A stretch of DNA of 64,000 nt from Spirodela intermedia. Its lineage: Eukaryota; Streptophyta; Magnoliopsida; Alismatales; Araceae. Shown in pieces: positions 9,051 to 27,036 of this stretch. The notes under the pieces are model-generated. The model was not told the DNA's origin. It did not search any database and saw nothing but the letters and a program-made list of their open reading frames with translations. The position numbers and the translations under genes were made by a program. The stretch spans positions 5,932,892 to 5,996,891 of the forward strand of contig LR746265.1 of assembly GCA_902729315.2 (NCBI GenBank), given 5' to 3'. Every line of letters begins with the position of its first letter. The first letter of the stretch is position 1.

Positions 9051-11941
9051 CTACTCTTCCTCCACCTCAACGAGCCTCCCTCTAACCCATCTCCTCTTGG
9101 TCTCCGCAGGCGAGGACTGGAAAGAATCACCAGTCCTCTCCGGCGAGGATCGCTCGTCTCCAGGTCTTGGAGACGACTCATCATCGAGCCCGTCGGGAGA
9201 GGGGGAGCCCCGGTGAGATGCTGACACTTCGGGATTCATGGTGCCGGTTTCCGAACCTTGAATCTCCGGCGATGGCTCGCCCCCGGTAGACGAGATCTCG
9301 TCGGAGAGAACGAAGCCGACGCCATTGCCGCCGTCGTCGTTGTCGTCCCACTGGATTGAGAAGAGAGAGGCGGAGGGCGTACCATTTACTTGCTGCCCCG
9401 CGTCTATCGGAGCCTCCGGGGCGCCGTCGGAATGGTTCAGAGATATGTTCCAGTTCGCCGGCGGCATCTGGTTCACATTCTCTAGCGGCGGCGTCTGCCC
9501 GGGCCCCACTCTCTCCAATGCCTGGGTCGCCTCTGCAATCAGCTTCCTCGTCTCGAGGAGAGAAGCTCGAGCGAGAGGGCTCTTCAACGCGGCCGCCTCC
9601 AGGGCCTTCGCCGCCTTCTCCGCCTCCGCGATCAACAGTCTGGTTCGCAGAAGAACACGATCCCCGATTGAGAGAGATCTGAGATGGTGATCCAAAAGAA
9701 GATTCCGGCATCTGAAACACTCACCTCGCCCTTTCAGTCGCATCCCGCTTCTTCTCCTCCATCGTCGCCCTCTGTTCCCTGATCTTCCTTATCATCTCCA
9801 GCTTGGACCGTGCCATGGGGTCTCTGTAGGAGGGAGCGTTGCTCTTCTTCTTCTTCTGTATGAGCGTCTTGGCCGATTTCGCCTCCTTCTCGGCGTCCTT
9901 GGGCTCTGTGACTCTCTTCTTCGCTGCCACCTTTGGCTCTGCCAATCGGCCGTCACCAGCCGGCTTCCTCCTCGGCCTCCTCTCAGCTCCGACTGGAATG
10001 CCATGGTACTTGGCCAAGCCACTGCAAACTCGACCGCGATAGTCCTGAAGCATATGGCCATGGCAAACGAAGATCCACAATCATGACGATTGTTTTCTTG
10101 AAGATACGATCAAATGCACCTGGATTTCAGTGTATGAACTCACTGGATCAGCCCACTTGGCAGAGATTGCCTCCGAGATCTTCCTCCGCTGCTCGGCCGA
10201 CTTTGGTGCCCGCTTGCTGCCCTTAAGTCGAGGCGTTGCCTTCCTGCTCTCAATGCTCTCCATCCATTCCTTCTTCAGTTGCTCATCCAACGTCTTGTAG
10301 GAGTCCCAGTGCAGCTCCTCGTCACTGCCATAGCCTTTCCGAGAAGCTTCTGCAATTATGTTCTGCCACTCGAAGAAGCAGCTCTCCTGCACCAACAACA
10401 TCTCGCGCCGGCGTTGCCAACCTTCCCGAACTCCCGCTCCAATTTTCATCCTCGTCTCGTCACTGCAAGATTGCAAATTACTTCTTGAGAATATATCTAT
10501 TTTTGCCCAATTAACAGACCCTCAGGATATTCCCATTTCGGAGAAAGCCTCTGATGTCTCGATTAAAATATTTTCGTTTCCAACTGAAACAAATCAAAGA
10601 ACAGGATTTTATTGCATGGAGGGGTTACATGGCAGCAATTGCCTCGCTCAACGGATTCATGGACGAGATTTAATCTTCGTAGTGATGTAGGAAGAGGACC
10701 CATGTTCAAAAAAAAAAAAAAAATCATGTACCTCTGTACATGCCCGATATTCACCAGCTTCATCTTGACCTGCATACACAGCTCAACATGAGATGACCCA
10801 CGGTTTATATTTAGATTGGTACGATGGAAAATAAAGCATCTGAGGCTTTTTAGAGGCAATGAATGAAGTAGATAATAAAGGGCGTATCAGCACACAAGGT
10901 TCAAGTGAAAGGCAACCTCCAAAAAAAGGCAAGATCTCTGGATAAGTACTATAATTTGCCCACCAGATTGAAATAGGTAAACCGGATTTTTCTTTTCTTT
11001 TTTTTTCAAGTAGAATCTAGAGCTCCGAATTCAGTTCCTCGCAGCATGAGATTCCACAAGTACCAGGGAACATACTGGCCACTTCAGAACCACAGAGAAA
11101 GATTGAACAGATACCAAGATGAACTCTGGATATTCTAAGGGGAAAAAGCTTAGCAGAAACACCCATTATGATGATTCGTGATCTTAAAAAAATGTCAAAT
11201 TATTCTTACATGACATCACCTTGGGGTTCTGCATTGCTAACTTTGTTCGTTCTCGAATTTTCTGGAGAGTTTCTGCGCAACAACTGAGACACAATAAGAA
11301 AGGAGTAATTTTATGAAAACAAACTGTAAGAGATAAGATCATAATGAGCTTCACACCAGGGCTGTGTTTCCGGCCCTTGTTCCAGGGAACATTCCCCTTG
11401 TTCGCTTTGGAGATCTTCTCACGTCTTGACTTTTCCCTCTCATCCATTTCAGGGTCATCTTCAGCTGAAAGCTCCGAGGCTTGATAACTTGGATGTGAGT
11501 CAAGATGCAATCTGGTGTCGAATCTGGCGTCATTCTCGCTGCCCACCAAGCTTTTGCGTTCTAGAGTGGCTATGGCCCTGACGACAGCTATGTTCTGCTC
11601 CTGAGGGTACCCTCCTCTTCTTCGGAGTTTAATCTGGCTTTTGTGATGAAAAAAGAGCTGGGCTCCTGGTGCGGTTAAATGACCCCAGAAAGATGACTGT
11701 GAAGCAACAATATCTGCAAAGACTTGATCCCAATCACAGAGGAGATTCAGCTCACAAGAGCAAGGGAAAAGGGAATGGTGGAACATAAATATCGACATTT
11801 TAAGCTTGACGAAAGACATTAATTTTGATAAATCATTTTCCGACGTAATTTTTACCGGAAAAAATAGCAAATCATAGAGGATGTATACGAAGGTGAAGCT
11901 GATTGTCTGGAGGAAATACCTTCAGCCAACATCCAGTACAT
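9051..11941 (-). CDS. NUMOD3-motif protein with C-terminal coiled-coil and Ser-rich tail
   Basis: A plant protein with nuclease-associated modular (NUMOD3) DNA-binding motifs but no visible nuclease domain; its function is not established. Exons are 11941-11920, 11713-11357, 11272-11220, 10769-10732, 10462-10144, 10044-9725 and 9639-9051; all phases agree and give 565 residues. A first NUMOD3-like helix pair is near residues 95-145 (REKISKANKGNVPWNKG, then SPETLQKIRERTK). A second candidate is near 158-178. A third is near 237-280 (SAEQRRKISEAISAKW, then SGLAKYHG). A lysine cluster (QKKKKSN) and an Ala/Glu coiled coil (LLIAEAEKAAKALE) follow, then an acidic, Ser/Pro-rich tail ending EVEEE. 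The last intron is taken as 9640-9724 (85 nt); a nearer acceptor would leave only 46 nt. The start ATG has an in-frame stop 15 bases upstream, but an upstream coding exon is not excluded. Confidence 0.83.
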
Positions 11942-18628
<6,687 letters not shown>

Positions 18629-18904
18629 CGGGGGCCCGCGGCCGGAGAGAAGAACTCAGAGACCTGCCCTCAATTGTGAATATGTGCTTGTGTTCTCATT
18701 TTCCTGTAAATCCCTCGCTCTATTTTCTTTGTATTTTTCTTCTAGTGTTGGGGTCAACGGGGCAGTGGGCAGATTCGCGCACCTTCCACGGCGGCGGTGG
18801 CGGCGGTAGGGCTTTGTGTCGCCGGAGATCCTACTTTTAACGCGATACTCTTTAACCAGACTTCTATTTCAGGTGCCCCTTTTATTGTCCTGCCCACTGG
18901 AACA

Positions 18905-18940
<36 letters not shown>

Positions 18941-20089
18941 AAACAGGCGCTGGCTGGAAGACAGAAAATGTGGAATCATATTATGATTATGACCATCACC
19001 GTACTTGAAACAAGGGTGAGGGGGGAGGGGGAGCTTCTCTACACCGAGCTTCCAAGTACCTGTACAACCACGCCTCCGAAAGCTCATCTGATCCGCACCC
19101 AAAAAAAAAAGGCCAGGCAGGGGCTCTTCTTCCAGAGGCTCATCCTCATCCCCCCCCCCCCTCTCGTCCCCCCTGCTTCCGCATTCCCCCCCAAGATTGG
19201 ACTTCACATCCGCAAGAATCAGACAGCCGAGCTGCCCAGGCCCGGGCAACAGTCGCCAAGACTCGGAAAAATAATATGTTGACTTTATTGGTCAACGAAT
19301 CCCGGTATTCCTGCGAGTAAAGTAAACAACGACGTCATTAAGGAATCTCCCAGAGGGGAAAGAGACTAGCGTTTGGGTTTCCCTAGCGCTCAAAAGTCAA
19401 CCGGGTACTTAAAAAAGAAAAAAAGAAAAACGAATTGTTCTCAGATCTCAAGGAGATGCCGTCGCAACCCAGGAGGCACGATTCTCTCTGGGATTACAAC
19501 CCACAAGAGTCTCATCCATCTCTCAAAGAGGGAAGAGCCATAAGGGATGCTACTGCCCACAATCAGTATATGTGATTATCTAGTAAATAATGAATCGGAT
19601 TAGAACTACCAGAATCATACGGTGTGATCACTCTGACGTTTTCCTTCACCTGATACTGGCTGCTGCTTGCAATCATGCTAAAAGACTACAACGACTCAGA
19701 GATTTACCAAAGAAAGGACTGCCTATTGAGGGCAAACAACATCAACATAACATCATATAAAATAAATGCAATGGGTTTACTTATTATGATTCATAACTCA
19801 CTAGATTTACCATGCTGAATACACGTTTATCCAGCAAGACACAGTTAAGAGGACTAGTTGACAGAATATTCATCCCAATCATCCACTTGGCAAGGATAAT
19901 ATTTATGCAGCTGCTTCAGCTCATCATCATGTTTCCACGAGCAAAAAGAAGTTGGGGGCAAAAACCATGTTGCAAAACATATCTCATCAGAAGTTTTGTT
20001 TGACATTTCAGAAGAAATTCTGAAAACAAGGCCAAGAATGAACAGTTTGAAACATTTGGGGTGGTCAACCCCTTCTACTTTAACGAGGC
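18629..20089. other. Convergent intergenic region between SnRK1 and the TPX2-like gene
   Basis: It holds the 3' UTRs of the two converging genes. A (CT)n tract lies at 18908-18939, with poly-C and poly-A runs near 19100-19190. An open frame at 19456-19575 (plus, 39 codons) and one at 19854-20099 (minus, overlapping the last TPX2-like exon) match nothing I recognise. Confidence 0.5.
18908..18939. repeat. (CT)n microsatellite
   Basis: An uninterrupted CT run about 280 bases downstream of the SnRK1 stop codon. Confidence 0.95.
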
Positions 20090-23000
20090 TTACCTGCACA
20101 GATAAGGTCGAGACCTGAATGAGGAGGTCACCAGATCCCGCTCACTCTGGAGTCGCCACCTCCCACTGATTTTCTGTCCTATCTCGCCCGTAGGGAGAGC
20201 CTACAAAAAATGGATGGCCAGAAAGCAGAGTTTTTCCACTAGAAACAATAAATACCCAGAAAATATAGAACTCCAACTAGAAAAATTGCCTTTAATACTT
20301 TCAGCACACTCATTTTTACCTCATGATCTTGTCGTCTGACTTTATCAATGTTCTCTTTTGAGCCCTGGCATTGAAAGTAGAAAGAATTTAGGATATCATC
20401 AGAAAAGATGCATTCATGACGTAGAGCATTAGTTGTGGAACAAATGGAAAAAGTTAGAGACCTCACATGAGTGGGATGAGAATTTTTCAAATCCGGCATC
20501 GAATTCTGCTGGTCTTCGGAGATCAATGAAAGCTAAAAATAAAGAGGCAACGATATAATAGACACAAGGAATTAAGTTTTGACTTCCCGAATGTCAAACC
20601 GAAAGTTTCATCATCAAGGGCAAAATAATATGTGTCAAAGAATCAGATCATAATGCCAAACCAATGAGCAGAATAGGCCCATCAACATATTTTTGACTTC
20701 CCACAAGCTTACTCCCTCCCATTAATGCGGAGCTATTCTAACAACATAAATCAAGGCCGTACCTTATTAAAAAGATCTATGGGCAGACCTTGATGGCATC
20801 TTTTCTCTGTTTTGAAATTGAATTCCTACAATGAATTTTAAAGAAAATCATATACTTTCCATTGAGAATTAAAAAGAAAAATGAATACAGATTTAGCACA
20901 AGAAGTGCATTTAATGGCATCGGAAGAACAAGATCACCGAAGGTTTCGTTGTTTCCCTCTTCTTGCTACGAAATACACACGCGTCTCCTTTGGAGGACAG
21001 TATCTGTATTTGATCACAGTAATGACAGATGAGTAGTGATTGCCTAAATTATCCACATCAATAGCAGATTCATGAGCAGGCATGATAGTTTCACCTTTTT
21101 ATTAAGAGATCGTGCCTCAAACTTGAGCAACTCTTTCTTACATTCTTCTTGACGCTGTTCATCATTAGGATGCAACCTACAGAAAGAACTAAATTGAAAT
21201 ATATTGACATATGCTCAAGCTACGCATTGGTTTTTCAAGGAACAGGACAAAAACTAAGCTGGAATTTGAAATAATATGCTCATGTCCAACAAGAATTCTT
21301 CAGCCATCATGCCAATTAACACAGTCAGCGTTTACTTGGTCCAGAGGAGACAATTCTCATAGAGCACCTTCACTGTACACATGAACTTATTATTAGGTCT
21401 TATAAAGATTAATACTATAAATAACCGGCTCCTCAAAAACTACGGACTACCCTATAAACTGAGCTAGTGGCATTATTGAACGCATGATCAGCAGAAAAAA
21501 CTACAAGCATTGTCTACTTTCACACAAGTTTTTTTTGAGTTATTTGAGAGAACGCTCTCAATATTGGTGAGTATGCCTGAGAAACACAACCTTCCACGCC
21601 GTTAAAAACAAGAGGGACGTGAAACATTATACGCAAAACAGAATGATCCTAAAAGAACAGATGCACATAATGTTGCGTTAAATTGTTTTTATATGACAAA
21701 TGGCTGCTGTTTTGATCCATTTATGGCATAGAGGACTTATATTATTCACCCTGGTCAAGAACAACGGATGATACTCTATGAGAGATTCTGGAAGAAAAAA
21801 GAAAAAACAGACAGATTGTTTGGATTTAGCTATTGCGTCAACACGGAGCACATAGCCATCAAACCATTGGCTCCATCTATGACAATGAGTACACATTGGA
21901 ATTGGGAAGTTCCAGAGAGAATCCACGCAGGCACTTTTTCTACATTGACAATACTTATTAAGCGGGGAGAAATGTTAAAACCATCGACTAGACCACAGAA
22001 AATTGATAAATTCTTAATGCATGAAAAAAATATTGCGCATAAATTCTCTACAACGTCTCCAACTTACATATGAGGGTAGAGAGAGACAGAAGAATGTGGT
22101 TGTAGCCTGTTCCTTGTAGCAACGGTCTGTGAATGAGACCTGGGCATATTATTTCTAACCTGCAATAATTATTACGTTATTAGATTCAAATATTAATAAA
22201 AAACAAACGAATGAAACCAGTTGAGGTTTTCGAGACAACAATCGTGAATATCCATAATTAAAACAAGATGAGTGTTCATAATTCACCTGAAACGATGATG
22301 ACGCAGATGCATGCTGCATAGCCCTCTCAGATGTCTTCAAATGAAATTCCTACACGTCAATCTCAGCCAACAGTCAACACAACCAGAGTATAGTATATGT
22401 ATAACCAAATGATACACAGTATCATTCGCATAAAAGAGCATACTTGAAACTCTGGCAAACGTGGTGTGCTCTTCTGGTGTAATGGCAACGATGGAGCTTC
22501 AAGAATCTACATAAAAAATAGATTGAAACATGCTCTAAGCAATACTCCTTAAGGCCTAAATGGTTACACCAACCTTTCTGTTTAGTGGTCGCGCCCTAAA
22601 CATTGTAATTGTCGAAGCATCCTGCAACTCCACCTCTCTACTCCTACCAGGCCTAACAAGCAGGGAAAAAATGTATAAAGACAACTTTTTCACATTTTTT
22701 TTCCCTCACAGCGTTCCAGAAGATTTATTCCCATGGGGTAAAGTAATACCTTGGCCGTTGTGCTCTTCGAGCTGTTCCGAGGTCAGGCTCCTTTGGAATG
22801 GTGATCTTCAACCTACGCAATCCAGGATTGCCATCACTATGCTCCTTCTGAGTCATAAACAAAAAAATCAGTCAAATATAGTTACATACGGCACAAAAGG
22901 CGCCTCGCCAAGAAAATTCAGAACTATCTAGCAGTTTATTGAGGACCCAATTCCGGTATAGAAAGAAAGAACTACAAAAACTAGAGGGAAAGGAGATTAA

Positions 23001-26000
23001 TCAAGAAAATAGGTAACATTGGACCATGAATCAACAAGAATCCATGGAAACTTGAATAACATTTCTATGCCCGGAAATGTGAAAGAAATCGCGACTATGA
23101 CCATTGGATTGTTTGCATTCCTAAGACAGGGATATCACCTTTTGAGGAATCTTATGTACCAGCTGCGTCTGTTGCTTCAAATCATGTACCTGGTTTCAAA
23201 AAGAGCAAAAGGTGAAGGAAAAGTCACCTGACACTGTATGAGAATGTTGTCAATAATATTTTCAAAATATTTGTGAAGAGGAATTAACGAATTACCAAAA
23301 GCAACAAGAACTAAAGCACAATAGAGGAACACATATGTAAGGATCCAAACAAACACGGAAAACAACCATCCAAAGCCACGGCATTTCCTTTGTTCTAGGT
23401 ATCAAGCCTAGTTGTACAAGATTGTCCGCATCTTTCAGCATGGACCAGCCTCATTTATAATTTGCACTCCTGTGTATAAAGCCTCCCGGCTCCAAGACCC
23501 AGAAAACAATTTGCGTTAAGTGATACAAGCATATACCAACTAACATATTAAACGTTCTTTCATCATTGTGCTGGAAACCTACTCACATTTATTTCCACTA
23601 GCCTTATCTAAACGAGGTTAAAAAAATAGGGGATAAAGACTGTCCAGGAAGTGAAGGCAACTTCACCGAGAAAATCTAATACTGTATTCAAGGATGTAAT
23701 AAAACAAACTTGAACCAAAGGAAATGAGCGCATTATAAGGAAAGCAAAAAACTTTCAATGGTACTGCAGCAGCGATGTTGATAAAGATCCATTTTTTAGA
23801 TTCTTCTGATTTAAAATCTGGCATGCTAAAACATCAAATGCATCGAGTCAGTTCAACCAGAAAGAAACTACAAAAAGGGAAGGGAAATACATGTTATAAT
23901 CATAGTAATACACTGGTTGTTAACTCTAGGCATTCTCATTTCGATGTAAGAATTACCCTTAAATCAATAATCGGACTATTATGACCCAACTTTGGATCAC
24001 AAGATTAAAGCAGCACAAAAAAAATATAATATAAACCAACCATTCTCAATAATAGAAACACCACGAACAACAATACAACTCAGTGGAAATAATAATAAAG
24101 GCGTTAGCACTATCATAGAAGGAAACGAAATTAAAGCTTCAAAAAAAAACCTTTCTTGAATGACCTCCCTCCAGCTTCTGCCTCTTGTACGCCTGGTCTG
24201 TACGATCAGATGCATCCGTACAGCTCTTCTCACTGTTCTGAGTGGATGATTTATGAAACCTGAAAACAGGTGTGAACCATTATAAGACATGCAAAGAGAA
24301 TAAAGTTAAGTGGTGATAAAAAGTAAACAAATAATGGTCATTGCCATGATATGGATATGGGAAAAACTCCTCATAAGACTCCAACTGAAGATTGTCTAAG
24401 TAAATTCAGCGAAGGAAAACAACCATCGGAAAAAGAAATATACAAAATAGCAATTACCGATGCAAAATCCGACTAGTGGTTTTAATATCTCTAGGATCGT
24501 TCTGCTTTGCCAAATGACTTGCGGTGGGTTTCATCAAAGTCGATCTGGTTGCAACTGGCAATTTTATGGCAAACTTTACATCAACCTTCGGAAAATAATT
24601 GGACGCTTCAGGTTCAAGAACGGTACCTACAAGAAAATCAGAAAACAAGTTATTATTTTCTTATAAAAGATTCAGCAATAAGAATGACTTGCCAATTTAA
24701 TAAAAGTGTCACAGAAATCAAGAAATGATATTCTGCGAATTCAGGAATTTACAACAGGAAATGTATCCATAAATTGACCCTAGCCCCAGTACATAACACG
24801 AATCAATTATCCAAAAAATCATCAACAATTTTAAAACAATTTTGATCGATAAAATCGAAAAGAAATTTTCTTTATATGAATGATGAAAAAATATGAATTG
24901 AAAATTTTTAAATTTATGAAAAACTATATTCTAGATAAAATAATGAGATACCATCGAGACTTTCTTTCTCCTATGTTTACCTCCTTCAGTTTCTTCCGTT
25001 GTGTGAAGCTCTATGCATGATCCATCATCCGAGTATGTAACACCGTAGGTACTCACCACATTGTTAAACTCTGAAGGAATATCTACATTTTCCCCAAAAA
25101 TATCTGTTCCAAGGTCTATCTTTGCTATAAATGCTGAAAAGGATATTGAAATGGGATTAGTAGTCGTTTTACGTCACTCATGAAAAAAAGAGTGATCAAA
25201 AACTTATTAAATTCAGCATAATTTCCATCTCATTCAATTAATTCTCAAGTAACATAAGGTTAAATCAAAAAAATAAAAAGGCCCGAAGTCAGTACTCGGT
25301 GTTTCTTTCACAAGAAGATGACATAAACGTCCAACATTTTACTGAGCACAATCACAAAAGAACTAGTGATAGTGGCCTTAGCTAATTTCATAAGAAGAAA
25401 TCTATTTTGAGAGAGAGATGAAAATCCTAGTCCCAGTGACAGTGATATCTCAAGATTCAGCTTTTTTAAATTATTCAAGTAAACAAAAGAGTTTAAATAC
25501 CTTTAAATACACGCCTCTAGGCTTCAACGAAAAAAGCGAGATAAAATGAAGTCGTTTTTGTGATTAGACTAGATTTTAGATACCAGAAACTCTAACTGTG
25601 GAATAACTCGGGCTCCAGAAGATGAAGAACTATTTATCATTTTCACAATGAATACAGTATGAAGATCCCTTTCTCATCACTCGACTGATTGATCAAGGTT
25701 TATACGTTAATTTTATCAACCAGCATGTTAGGGAAGTCAGACTATTAAAATTATTTTAAAAATTGAAAAAACGCTACAAAGGTCATCACTGCGAGGCTCT
25801 AAGTGATCTAGAATATTTTTTATCTCTGCTAAAAAGATGACAGAAATGAGGGTCACAGAGATAACAGAAAACCGGGCCTTGAGAGTTCATCTCTGCGCCG
25901 TCTCATGAAAACAGCGGATTTACAGTAGATATATTAATTCACAGAAATATAAAGCTAGGTAGGATCTCTCAGTGATTTGTCCGAATATTCCACAACATGC

Positions 26001-26475
26001 GTATTACATGAACTCCTAAAACGGCCATCTTATGGTCATACATATTAAAAATGACTGGGCATAACAACTGTAGAACGACGAACCTTCACCGAATGGAATC
26101 TTCTCATAAAGAAACACAAGAATGAGGACCTAAATCTTACAGGATATCTTTAGCGCCAAAAGTCAGACGTTGCATCATTAGGAAGAATGTCAAGGAACTA
26201 CATGACTGAGTAATCAGAACCGCAATCAGAAGTAATATGACAACGCGGTGATTTAAGACGAGCCTCGCAGGAAAACAGAAATGAGCTGACAGGAAATCAG
26301 AGCTGTTTAAGCAATCCTCGGCATTTCTATAATGCATAAAGAGGAGAGATATGCACGTAAATAGTTTCAATCACCGAAGTACCGAAAATTAACCTTCAGA
26401 GTCGATTCCGGAAACCGAAATGCAGGTTGCATTCTCACATGCATATAGAAGGCGACGGAGAAAGTGTAGGAGAGA

Positions 26476-26507
<32 letters not shown>

Positions 26508-26847
26508 AGGAGGCGAACGATGATCAACACACGAGTGCACGGCAGTATAGGAGAAAAGATTTCCCACTTGGAAACCATTGAGTCAGATTTGGGCATCGAT
26601 TACGGTATGGAGAGGGTGAGGATTAGAACGACGTACGGGACGGCGGGTAGCTGCTGGCGGACTCGAACCAAAGCTCAGCTTCCCGGGACTCTGACGGCGA
26701 TTCCGGTCTGCAGAAATCGAAGTACCTTGACGCTTCGAACTCGTACTCGAAATCCACCTCCAGGTTAAGGAAATCCACCGCTCCGACTCCGTCGTCGTCA
26801 TCCCCTCGAACATGGGCGTCCTCCATCTCCTCGTCCATCTCCGCCAT
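20090..26847 (-). CDS. TPX2-like spindle assembly protein, short form without C-terminal TPX2 domain (TPXL2/TPXL3-type)
   Basis: A microtubule-associated activator of Aurora kinase acting in the nucleus and spindle. I traced 16 phase-consistent exons: 26847-26637, 25133-24981, 24626-24458, 24259-24151, 23189-23139, 22847-22750, 22652-22574, 22506-22444, 22349-22287, 22159-22068, 21176-21095, 21003-20938, 20825-20763, 20532-20467, 20364-20320 and 20200-20090, giving 506 residues. The N-terminus is acidic and has YEFEASRYFDF, the Aurora-binding type motif, then SSYPPSPF. A nuclear-localisation-like KRQKLEGG follows. The TPX2/importin block has LKITIPKEPDLGTARRAQR, FRARPLNRK, ILEAPSLPLHQKSTPRLPEF and FHLKTSERAMQH. 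The C-terminal kinesin-binding TPX2 domain of full-length TPX2 is absent, as in TPXL2/3. Small middle exons rest on splice sites and family resemblance; the last exon, ending LCR before TAA, is the least certain. Confidence 0.87.
26469..26507. repeat. (AG)n microsatellite in intron 1 of the TPX2-like gene
   Basis: An AG run with one ACAG interruption, inside the 1.5-kb first intron (25134-26636). Confidence 0.95.
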
Positions 26848-27007
26848 TGAGCAGAGGAGGCAATGGGCGAAGGCCAAACGCCGACCACCCAAACCGATTA
26901 GACAAGCTCTGGGAGCCCGTGTTTACCCTCACCTCGTAGAAGAGATACTATATTCGGCTCACCCAAATGTCCGCCTTCTAAAAGAGAGCAGAATCGAGGC
27001 AAACGCA

Positions 27008-27036
27008 GAGCGAGCGAGCGAGCGAGCGAGCGAGAG
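27008..27036. repeat. (GAGC)n microsatellite
   Basis: About six copies of GAGC, followed by GA-rich sequence, 160-190 bases upstream of the TPX2-like start codon. Confidence 0.9.

Noticed and set aside
19456-19575. 39-codon plus-strand frame, DSLWDYNPQESHPSLK
   Set aside because: Too short, without promoter or homolog, lying in the converging 3' flanks of SnRK1 and the TPX2-like gene.
19854-20099. 81-codon minus-strand frame at the end of the TPX2-like gene
   Set aside because: It overlaps the last exon in another frame and has no family resemblance; probably 3' UTR.
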